DNA of 6,620 nucleotides from Actinomycetes bacterium (GTDB taxonomy: Bacteria > Actinomycetota > Actinomycetes > Propionibacteriales > Propionibacteriaceae): NCBI GenBank assembly GCA_029778515.1, contig JAKOQD010000157.1:1-6620 (forward strand). The letters are read 5' to 3'. The translations under genes were made by a program, and so were the position numbers. Positions within the stretch are counted from its first letter, which is position 1. Every line of letters begins with the position of its first letter. Positions 1 through 5,335 of this stretch are shown in pieces. Below the pieces are notes generated by a model. The model was not told the DNA's origin, ran no database searches, and saw nothing but the letters and a program-made list of their open reading frames with translations.

Positions 1-1018
1 CGTGCAGCGCTTCATCGAGCAGGCGGCAGCCGATCCGGCCGTCCTGGCGATCAAGCAGACCCTCTACCGTACGTCCGGTGACTCGCCGATCATCGACGCC
101 CTGGTCGAGGCCGCGCAGGCGGGTAAGCAGGTGCTGGCGCTGGTCGAGATCAAGGCGCGCTTCGACGAGCAGGCCAACATCGCCTGGGCCCGCAAGCTGG
201 AGAAGGCCGGCTGCCACGTGGTCTACGGCATGCTCGGGCTGAAGACGCACTGCAAGCTGTCGCTGGTGGTGCGCGAGGAGGAGACCGGGCTGCGTCGCTA
301 CGTTCACATCGGCACCGGCAACTACAACCCGAAGACCGCCCGGATGTACGAGGACATGGGCCTGCTGACTTCGAACAACATCATCACCGATGACGTCGCC
401 AGGTTGTTCAACCACCTCTCCGGCATGGCGCAGGAGACCCACTACAAGCGGCTGCTGGTGGCGCCGCACGGGGTCCGCCGCGGGCTGATCGAGAACATCA
501 ACCACGAGATCGAGAACCATCGCGCCGGGCTACCCGCCCGGGTGCGGATCAAGGTGAACTCGATCGTGGACGAGGCGGTGACGGACGCGATGTACCGCGC
601 GTCCCAGGCCGGCGTGCCGGTGGACCTGTGGGTGCGCGGTATCTGTTCGGTGCGTCCGGGCGTGCCGGGGCTCAGCGAGAACATCCGGGTGCGTTCGATC
701 CTCGGCCGGTTCCTCGAGCACAGCCGGTTGTACTGGTTCGCCAACGGGGGCAATCCCACGGTCGGCATCGGCTCGTCCGACCTGATGCATCGCAACCTGG
801 ATCGCCGCGTCGAGGTGATCGTCGGGCTGAACAACCCCAAGCACATCGACCAGATCGAAGGGCTGTTCGAACTGGCCTTTGACGAGGGGACGGCGTCCTG
901 GTGGCTGGAGGGCGACACCTGGACCCAGCGGACGCTGGACGCAGACGGCGAGCCGCTGCTCGACATCCAGGACCACCTGATCACCACCATGGGCCAACGT
1001 CGGGCGGTCGAGCGCTAG
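1..1018 (+). CDS. ppk: Polyphosphate kinase 1 (PPK1), C-terminal half, 5' end cut by window
   Basis: PPK1 reversibly transfers the gamma-phosphate of ATP onto polyphosphate chains. About 338 C-terminal residues are present; base 1 ends the previous codon, and the GTG at 2 is an internal valine, not a start. Numbering from base 2, the spacing of key residues matches E. coli PPK1 as I remember it. H83 in GLKTHCKL corresponds to the autophosphorylated H435, H102 in YVHIGTGN to H454, and H240 in [11 protein letters not shown] to H592 (157 residues after H83, as in E. coli). R23 (LYRTSGDSP) and R53 (KARFDEQAN) correspond to the Mg/phosphate-binding R375 and R405. The two phospholipase-D-like C-terminal domains are therefore complete, and the missing part should be roughly 350 N-terminal residues. 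The gene ends with TAG at 1016-1018, three bases before the Nudix gene, so co-transcription is likely. Identification is secure; activity is inferred from the intact residues. Confidence 0.97.
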   Translation, partial: VQRFIEQAAADPAVLAIKQTLYRTSGDSPIIDALVEAAQAGKQVLALVEIKARFDEQANIAWARKLEKAGCHVVYGMLGLKTHCKLSLVVREEETGLRRYVHIGTGNYNPKTARMYEDMGLLTSNNIITDDVARLFNHLSGMAQETHYKRLLVAPHGVRRGLIENINHEIENHRAGLPARVRIKVNSIVDEAVTDAMYRASQAGVPVDLWVRGICSVRPGVPGLSENIRVRSILGRFLEHSRLYWFANGGNPTVGIGSSDLMHRNLDRRVEVIVGLNNPKHIDQIEGLFELAFDEGTASWWLEGDTWTQRTLDADGEPLLDIQDHLITTMGQRRAVER

Positions 1019-1021
1019 ACG

Positions 1022-1915
1022 ATGGCGAACACTCGCGTCTCGAAGCAGATCACTGCGGCCGGTACGGTCGTGCTCCGGGAGAACCCGGACGGCCAGACCG
1101 AGGTACTGCTGGTGCACCGGCCGCGGTACCAGGACTGGAGCCTGCCCAAGGGGAAGCTCGATCCGGACGAATACCTGGTCGGCTGTGCAGCCCGCGAGAC
1201 CCGTGAGGAGGCCGGGGTCAACGTGCGGCTCGGCATTCCACTGGACCCGATCCAGTACCCGGTCAGCGCAGGCACCAAGACGGTCTTCTACTGGCGATCA
1301 CGGGTCGTCGGCAACGGCCGGCAGAAGGCCAACGGCGAGGTGGACGACGCCGCGTGGTTCAGCGTCCGCGAGGCGCTCGACCTGGTTACCTACGCCGACG
1401 AGCGTCCGCTGATCCGGCAGGCGGTCGCCCTGCCGGACTCGACGCCGCTGTTGCTGATCCGGCACGGCAAGGCGCTGCCGCGCAGCGACTGGGACGGGAT
1501 CGATTCGGAGCGTCCGCTGGATGAACGCGGTCGGCTGCAGAGCCAGCGGTTGACGCCACTACTGGACGCCTACGGGGTCGGCCGGCTGGTTTCGTCCACG
1601 TCGGCGCGCTGCCTGCAGACCCTCCTGCCGCACTCGCACGCCAGCGGCCTGGTGCTGGAGGCCGAACCCGCCCTCAGCGAGGAGCGCTTCGCTACCGAGC
1701 CCAAGGCAGTCACTCCACTGCTCAAACGCATTGCGAAGCAGGCTGCCGAGACCGGGAAGCCGGCGGCGATCTGCGGTCACCGTCCGGTGCTGCCCACGAT
1801 GCTCGCCGCGCTCAAGCTAGCGCCGCGCAGCCTGCAGCCCGGTTCGACCCTGGTCGTCCACTTGGCCCCGGACGCGTCCGTGTTGGCCGTGGAGTTGCAC
1901 AAGCCTGAGGTCTGA
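1022..1915 (+). CDS. mutT1: Nudix hydrolase fused to histidine phosphatase domain (MutT1-like)
   Basis: This 297-residue protein has two domains. Residues 10-135 are a Nudix hydrolase fold with the full Nudix box: G44, five residues, E50, seven residues, then RETREEAGV at 58-66. E62 and E63 are the expected metal ligands. Residues 141-290 are a histidine-phosphatase (SixA/phosphoglycerate-mutase-like) domain, with the RHG motif at 147-149 (nucleophile H148), R196 in STSARCLQT and the second catalytic histidine H253 in CGHRP. The same fusion defines mycobacterial MutT1, which degrades 8-oxo-(d)GTP and diadenosine polyphosphates and lies next to ppk1 in Mycobacterium tuberculosis. The ATG lies three bases after the ppk stop, with no clear Shine-Dalgarno, so translational coupling is likely. 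Substrate is inferred from family; a general nucleotide-polyphosphate hydrolase is the main alternative. It ends in TGA and converges on the LacI-family gene 28 bp away. Confidence 0.9.
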   Translation: MANTRVSKQITAAGTVVLRENPDGQTEVLLVHRPRYQDWSLPKGKLDPDEYLVGCAARETREEAGVNVRLGIPLDPIQYPVSAGTKTVFYWRSRVVGNGRQKANGEVDDAAWFSVREALDLVTYADERPLIRQAVALPDSTPLLLIRHGKALPRSDWDGIDSERPLDERGRLQSQRLTPLLDAYGVGRLVSSTSARCLQTLLPHSHASGLVLEAEPALSEERFATEPKAVTPLLKRIAKQAAETGKPAAICGHRPVLPTMLAALKLAPRSLQPGSTLVVHLAPDASVLAVELHKPEV

Positions 1916-1926
1916 CCACGGGAGCC

Positions 1927-1939
1927 GGCAACTGTTGCC
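1927..1939. repeat. Small palindrome between convergent mutT1 and lacI-family genes
   Basis: GGCAAC-T-GTTGCC is a perfect 6-bp inverted repeat around one base. It occupies most of the 28-bp gap between the stop codons of the two convergent genes. As RNA it would be a short stem (five pairs with a three-base loop) and no T-run follows on either strand, so at best it is a weak bidirectional terminator. Its position is the main argument for a role. Confidence 0.3.
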
Positions 1940-1943
1940 AGAG

Positions 1944-2978
1944 TCAGCGCCTCGGCGCGGCCGTACTTCTTCGTAGTACGAACTTCGGCGGTAGCACCAA
2001 ATGCTGGGTGCGGGCCTTGCCGGTCTCGATCAGCTGCACCAACAGCTCCACCGAGAGCTGCCCGATCTCGTCGAAGTCCTGGCGGATCGTGGTCAGTCCG
2101 GGCCAGAAGAACTCGGCCTCGGGGGTGTCGTCGAAGCCGACCACGCTGAGCTCGTCCGGCACCCGCAGGCCAAGTTCATGCGCCGCGTACAGAACTCCGA
2201 GCGCCATGGCGTCGTTGGCCACGAAGATCGCGGTGACCTCCGGATCGCGGAGCAGCTCGCGTCCGGCCTGGTAGCCGGACGCCGCCGACCAGTCACCGCG
2301 CTGGATCGGCTTGATCGGCGCGCCGGCGGACGTCAGCGCCTCCTGCCAACCAGTGACCCGTTCGGTGCCCTCGTACCAGAGGTTCGGACCCGCCAGGTGC
2401 CAGACCGTACGGTGCCCGAGCTTCAACAGGTGCTCGGTAGCCAGCCGGGCGCCCAGGCGCTGGTCGACCGAGACCACCGGGTAGTTGCCCGGCGTTCCGG
2501 CATGGATCGCCACCATCGGCGGCAGGTCCGCCGGCGGCTCGACCTCGTGCACCTCGGAGATCAGCGGCTGGAGCAGGATCACCCCGTCCGACGAGCGCGA
2601 CTGCAGCAGATGGACACCCTGGGCCACCGCGTTGCGGTCCGGATCGTCCAGGTGCGCGACCGTGACGCTGTAGCCGCGGTCGCGTGCCGCCAACTCGATG
2701 CCGCGCAGGGCGGCTCGCGGACCGAACAGCGTGGTGTCGACGGTGAGCACACCGATGCTCCGGGAGCGTCCACTGGCCAGGCCACGGGCCATGATGTTTG
2801 GCCGGTAATCGAGCGAGCGCATCGCCGCGCGGACGCGTTCGCGGGTGTCGGTCGCGACTTTCGCGTGACCATTGATCACGCGGGAGACGGTCATGGTGGA
2901 TACTCCAGCCAGCCGAGCCACGTCCGTCAGTGTCGGCGGACGATAGACCGCAGTGCCGTCCCCAGCGACTTCACCCAT
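1944..2978 (-). CDS. LacI/GalR-family transcriptional repressor
   Basis: This complete 344-residue regulator is a normal family length. Residues 15-62 are the DNA-binding domain: the helix-turn-helix starts at LTDVARLAGVS (16-27), the recognition helix is TMTVSRVING (28-37; T28, M29 and R33 sit where LacI Y17, Q18 and R22 read the operator), and the hinge RPNIMARGLASGR (59-71) carries the minor-groove leucine L67. Residues 74-340 form the periplasmic-binding-protein-like sensor domain, with the family signatures VANDAMALGV (253-262), SVVGFDD (278-284) and WPGLTTIRQDF (292-302). Such proteins usually bind a sugar or sugar derivative, but no ligand can be read from the sequence and no sugar gene is in view. 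The ATG has no convincing Shine-Dalgarno, so a leaderless transcript is possible. It converges with mutT1 and diverges from pstS, so autoregulation or control of pstS is possible. No symbol is justified. Confidence 0.93.
   Translation of the reverse strand: MGEVAGDGTAVYRPPTLTDVARLAGVSTMTVSRVINGHAKVATDTRERVRAAMRSLDYRPNIMARGLASGRSRSIGVLTVDTTLFGPRAALRGIELAARDRGYSVTVAHLDDPDRNAVAQGVHLLQSRSSDGVILLQPLISEVHEVEPPADLPPMVAIHAGTPGNYPVVSVDQRLGARLATEHLLKLGHRTVWHLAGPNLWYEGTERVTGWQEALTSAGAPIKPIQRGDWSAASGYQAGRELLRDPEVTAIFVANDAMALGVLYAAHELGLRVPDELSVVGFDDTPEAEFFWPGLTTIRQDFDEIGQLSVELLVQLIETGKARTQHLVLPPKFVLRRSTAAPRR
1962..1980. repeat. Inverted repeat inside the 3' end of the LacI-family gene
   Basis: CGTACT and AGTACG form a perfect 6-bp stem around a 7-base loop. 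It lies within the last codons of the minus-strand repressor gene, about 47 bases past the mutT1 stop. It could act as a hairpin for read-through transcripts from mutT1, but there is no T-tract and it may be chance. It is recorded because it lies in the convergent junction. Confidence 0.2.
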
Positions 2979-2980
2979 GG

Positions 2981-2997
2981 GTGTTAGCGTATTACAC
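2981..2997. promoter_or_regulatory. Candidate LacI-family operator upstream of the repressor gene
   Basis: GTGTTAGCGTATTACAC is an imperfect dyad: outer arms GTGT and ACAC match perfectly, and the half-sites TGTTA and TTACA are close to complementary. The left half TGTTAGCG resembles one side of the TGTTAGCGCTAACA-type sites common for LacI-family regulators. It starts three bases before the repressor start codon and overlaps a possible -10, the expected place for negative autoregulation. The arms are one base further apart than in that consensus, so this is a candidate only. Confidence 0.35.
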
Positions 2998-3016
2998 TCC
3001 AGCCCGCGGGTTTCAG
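2986..3016 (-). promoter_or_regulatory. Possible promoter of the LacI-family gene (leaderless)
   Basis: On the minus strand TACGCT (2991-2986) fits a -10 of the TANNNT type and ends seven bases before the ATG, so transcription could begin at the start codon. CTGAAA (3016-3011) matches four of six -35 positions, with a long 19-base spacer. The missing Shine-Dalgarno and the overlapping dyad agree with an autorepressed leaderless promoter, but each element is weak by itself. Confidence 0.25.
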
Positions 3017-3025
3017 AAACCGCGG
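3004..3025. repeat. Imperfect 22-bp inverted repeat in the lacI-pstS intergenic region
   Basis: GGTTTC-A-GAAACC (3009-3021) is a perfect dyad around A3015. Skipping one unpaired G (3008), it extends to ten base pairs per arm, and a CCGCGG occurs at each end (3004-3009 and 3020-3025). It overlaps the putative -35 of the repressor gene and lies upstream of the PHO box. It could be a protein-binding site for the divergent promoters; a one-base loop makes an RNA hairpin role less likely. No known regulator is recognised. Confidence 0.35.
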
Positions 3026-3073
3026 CCGAAGACGGACGTGCCGCCCGAGATCAAAGCGGAAATCTGGCCCGCT

Positions 3074-3095
3074 ATTCACCTTGCGTTCACCCGGC
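3074..3095 (+). promoter_or_regulatory. PHO box (PhoP-binding direct repeats) upstream of pstS
   Basis: Two direct repeats, ATTCACC (from 3074) and GTTCACC (from 3085), start exactly 11 bases apart. The actinobacterial PHO box defined in Streptomyces consists of 11-nt units whose first seven bases resemble GTTCACC, and pst operons are classic targets of the response regulator PhoP. The adjoining 11-nt windows (3063-3073 and 3096-3106) match poorly, so I see a two-unit core. The site lies about 80-100 bases upstream of the pstS start and 27 bases upstream of the best -10 candidate, suitable for activation under phosphate limitation. Confidence 0.7.
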
Positions 3096-3122
3096 AGTCC
3101 CGGAGCGGTAAGCCGGCCCACC

Positions 3123-3128
3123 TAGGGT
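3123..3128 (+). promoter_or_regulatory. Candidate -10 element of the pstS promoter
   Basis: TAGGGT fits the TANNNT pattern and would place the transcript start near 3135, giving a leader of about 40 bases that includes the pstS ribosome-binding site. No TTGACA-like -35 is present 17-18 bases upstream. That fits an activator-dependent promoter using the PHO box, but also lowers certainty. Confidence 0.4.
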
Positions 3129-3165
3129 CAGCAGCGGAGCACAACCGCTCCCAAACCAAGACGCT

Positions 3166-3171
3166 AAGGAA
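3166..3171 (+). promoter_or_regulatory. Ribosome-binding site of pstS
   Basis: AAGGAA, with the core AAGGA, ends five bases before the GTG at 3177. This is the best Shine-Dalgarno in the window. Because the encoded protein then begins directly with a short charged stretch and a lipoprotein signal, it fixes GTG as the true start. Confidence 0.8.
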
Positions 3172-3176
3172 ACTCC

Positions 3177-4256
3177 GTGAAGATCAAGCCGATCGCCGCC
3201 GTGCTGGCCACCGCCACCGCGTTCACTCTCGTGGGCTGCGCAGCGAATGAGGCCGCCGGCACTGGTGGTACCTCATCCGCCGCCGCCCAGACCCTCACCG
3301 GCAAAGGCGCCAGCTCGATGAAGGCAGCCCAGGAGAAGTGGGTCGCCGACTTCCAGACCGCCCACACCGGCATCACCGTCAACTACTCGCCCGAAGGGTC
3401 CAGCGCCGGGCGCTCGGCCTTCACCGCCGGGGCCGTCCAGTTCGCCGGCTCCGACCGTCCGCTCAAGGACGAGGAGATGGGCGCAGGCAAGTTCGCCACC
3501 TGCGCGGCCGACTCCAACGCCCTGAACCTGCCGGTCTACGTCTCGCCGATCGCGATCATCTTCAAGCTGGACGGCATCGACAAGCTCAGCCTCGACCCGG
3601 CCACCGCGGCCAAGATCTTCGCCGGTCAGATCACCAAGTGGAACGACCCGGCGATCGTCGCGCTCAACCCGGACGCCAAGCTCCCCGACAGCAACATCAC
3701 CGCCGTCCACCGCGCGGACGGCTCGGGCACCACCAACAACTTCACCGACACCCTGCACCAGCTGGCTCCGGAGGTTTGGACGGAATCCGCCGCCGACGAC
3801 TGGCCGGCCGCGTTCGGCGGTGAGGCAGCCACCGGCACGTCCGGCGTGGTCAGCGCGGTTTCCGGCGGACAGGGCACGATCGGGTACGCGGACGCGTCCG
3901 CGGCCAAGAACGTGGGCATCGCCAGCCTGACGGTGAACGGCAAGTCGCTGGAGCCGTCCGCCGAGGCGGCCGCGGCCGTGATCGACCACTCCCAGACGGT
4001 CGCCGGACGCGGCGAGCACGACCTCGCCTACTCCCTCGACCGCACCTCCGAGGGGGTCTACCCTGCGGTGCTGGTGTCGTACGCGATCGTCTGCGAGACC
4101 TACAAGGACGCGGCCACGGCCAAGCTGGTGAAGGACTACATCGGCTACATCGCCTCCGCCGAGGGTCAGCAGGCGGCCGCGACCGCAGCCGGATCCGCGC
4201 CGCTTTCGGCCGCGATCCAGGCCAAGGTCAAGGCAGCGGTGGATTCAATCAAGTGA
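3177..4256 (+). CDS. pstS: Phosphate ABC transporter substrate-binding lipoprotein PstS
   Basis: PstS captures orthophosphate outside the membrane and delivers it to PstCA. The 359-residue product starts with a lipoprotein signal: K2 and K4, a hydrophobic stretch, then lipobox LVGC with C21 as the predicted lipidated residue. A short Ala/Gly/Ser/Thr linker leads to the binding domain. Phosphate-contact motifs align with E. coli PstS: TGKGAS (41-46, S46 at the T10 position), EGSSAG (S75 at S38), GSD (D93 at D56) and R179-ADGSGT (R179, S183, G184 and T185 at R135, S139, G140 and T141). C109 and C306 may form a disulfide. The GTG start is supported by AAGGAA just upstream. It is first in the pst operon behind a PHO box, and a strong hairpin follows its stop codon. 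Identification is very secure; lipidation is inferred from the motif. Confidence 0.97.
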   Translation: MKIKPIAAVLATATAFTLVGCAANEAAGTGGTSSAAAQTLTGKGASSMKAAQEKWVADFQTAHTGITVNYSPEGSSAGRSAFTAGAVQFAGSDRPLKDEEMGAGKFATCAADSNALNLPVYVSPIAIIFKLDGIDKLSLDPATAAKIFAGQITKWNDPAIVALNPDAKLPDSNITAVHRADGSGTTNNFTDTLHQLAPEVWTESAADDWPAAFGGEAATGTSGVVSAVSGGQGTIGYADASAAKNVGIASLTVNGKSLEPSAEAAAAVIDHSQTVAGRGEHDLAYSLDRTSEGVYPAVLVSYAIVCETYKDAATAKLVKDYIGYIASAEGQQAAATAAGSAPLSAAIQAKVKAAVDSIK

Positions 4257-4267
4257 CGTCAGCCCTC

Positions 4268-4300
4268 GACGGCGCCGGTGGTGGGCCCACCGGCGCCGTC
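4268..4300 (+). terminator. Strong intercistronic hairpin between pstS and pstC
   Basis: GACGGCGCCGGTG (4268-4280) and CACCGGCGCCGTC (4288-4300) form a perfect 13-bp stem with a 7-base loop; one more G-C pair can close inside. It begins 11 bases after the pstS stop. No T-tract follows, so it is not a canonical intrinsic terminator. It could be a U-less actinobacterial-type partial terminator, or a 3' stabiliser that leaves more pstS than pstCAB message, as is common when a binding protein is needed in excess. The structure is certain; its function is inferred. Confidence 0.65.
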
Positions 4301-4351
4301 CGGACGCCCGGGCATAGCCTTGGGTCAATCGCCAGAAAGCAGGCAGACGAG

Positions 4352-5335
4352 ATGACCCACCCGCTGTCCACGGATTCCGGCCCCGGACCCGCGGGCGCCC
4401 CGGAGGCAGCCCTGGCGGCCGATCCCAAGCGGTTCGGCGACCGGGTGTTCCGCGGGTTCGCCACCGGCGCCGGCGTGCTCATCCTGGTGATCCTGGCGCT
4501 GGTCGCCGGCTTCCTGTTGATCCAGGGTGCGCCGGCGTTATTCGCCGACCCGGACCGGCTCGCTTCGCAGGGCTACGGCGAGTTCGCGTCCTGGGTGCTG
4601 CCCTACGCGTTCGGCACGGTCTGGGCGGCTGTGCTCGCGCTGGCGATGGCGGTGCCGGTCGCAATCGGGATCGCCCTGTTCATCTCGCACTTCGCCCCAC
4701 GCCGGATCGCGCAGCCGCTCGGCTACCTGATCGACCTGCTGGCGGCGGTCCCGTCCGTGGTGTTCGGCCTGTGGGGCTCGACCCTGCTGGCCCGCGCGCT
4801 GATCCCGTTGTACGGCTGGCTCAACGCCAACCTCGGCTTCATCCCCTTCTTTGCCGGCATCACGTCCGGCACCGGGCGCACCATCCTGACCGCGGCCATC
4901 GTGCTCGCGACGATGGTGCTGCCGATCATCACCAGCCTCTGCCGCGAGGTCTTCCTGCAGACCCCGCGGCTGCACGAGGAGGCCGCGCTGGCACTCGGCG
5001 CCACCCGCTGGGAGATGATCAAGATGGCCGTCCTGCCGTTCGCGCGTCCGGGCATCATCGCGGCGGTCATGCTGGGGCTGGGCCGCGCACTCGGCGAGAC
5101 CATGGCCGTCTCAATGGTGATGTCGGGCGGACGCAACATCACGTTCGAGGTGCTCACCAGCCAGAACCCCAACACCATCGCGGCCACCATCGCGCAGAAC
5201 TTCGCCGAAGCGTACGGGCTGAAGACCAACCAGTTGATCGCCGCCGGCCTGGTGCTGTTCCTGATCACGCTGGCCGTGAACATGCTCGCCCGCTGGATTG
5301 TTTCCCGTCGCGCCGAATACTCCGGAGCCAACTGA
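4352..5335 (+). CDS. pstC: Phosphate ABC transporter permease PstC
   Basis: PstC is one of the two membrane permeases of the phosphate importer and pairs with PstA. From the ATG at 4352 it has 327 residues, normal for the family. Hydrophobic segments lie near residues 37-58, 85-110, 122-145, 176-198, 231-256 and 294-317, giving six helices. The cytoplasmic EAA loop that contacts the PstB ATPase is clear: E210-A-A, G216, then LP at 228-229 within HEEAALALGATRWEMIK. LGRALGETMAV (243-253) is typical of Pst permeases. An in-frame GTG at 4253 overlaps the pstS stop and would add 33 residues, but they would be read through the hairpin at 4268-4300 and look low-complexity. ATG 4352 has a modest AGG eight bases upstream, so I prefer it. 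The gene ends in TGA overlapping the pstA start. Confidence 0.93.
   Translation: MTHPLSTDSGPGPAGAPEAALAADPKRFGDRVFRGFATGAGVLILVILALVAGFLLIQGAPALFADPDRLASQGYGEFASWVLPYAFGTVWAAVLALAMAVPVAIGIALFISHFAPRRIAQPLGYLIDLLAAVPSVVFGLWGSTLLARALIPLYGWLNANLGFIPFFAGITSGTGRTILTAAIVLATMVLPIITSLCREVFLQTPRLHEEAALALGATRWEMIKMAVLPFARPGIIAAVMLGLGRALGETMAVSMVMSGGRNITFEVLTSQNPNTIAATIAQNFAEAYGLKTNQLIAAGLVLFLITLAVNMLARWIVSRRAEYSGAN

Noticed and set aside
442..1117. Two overlapping minus-strand open frames opposite ppk
   Set aside because: Both are shadows of the ppk coding frame, with no coherent domain, start context or neighbour logic.
2001..2987. Long plus-strand open frame of 328 codons antisense to the repressor gene
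   Set aside because: It mirrors the LacI-family gene, whose protein matches a known family end to end. The antisense product is Arg/Asp/Gly-rich with no recognisable domain, as expected from high-GC codon bias.
2979..3176. Riboswitch or small-RNA gene in the divergent intergenic region
   Set aside because: The dyads here are short and operator-like. I see no conserved aptamer core or terminator, and the expected pstS leader is only about 40 bases.
2930..3250. Plus-strand open frame of 106 codons spanning the lacI-pstS intergenic region
   Set aside because: It overlaps the repressor gene 5' end, all candidate promoters and the pstS start in another frame. The composition is basic and unstructured, so it is a chance frame.
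3273..4019. Minus-strand open frame of 248 codons within pstS
   Set aside because: It is antisense to a clearly functional pstS with all phosphate-binding motifs. Its product is low-complexity Gly/Arg/Val and has no ribosome-binding site or family resemblance.
4315..4320. TAGCCT as a possible -10 for a separate pstC promoter
   Set aside because: It fits TANNNT, but a match this loose is common. No -35 is found at the right distance, and that region lies in the hairpin arm. It is kept only as a remote possibility of internal initiation.
4771..5334. In-frame upstream extension of pstA through pstC
   Set aside because: The upstream 188 codons are an out-of-frame reading of pstC, rich in Arg/His/Pro. 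PstA starts at the ATG at 5335, which has a GGAG and the typical overlap with the pstC stop.
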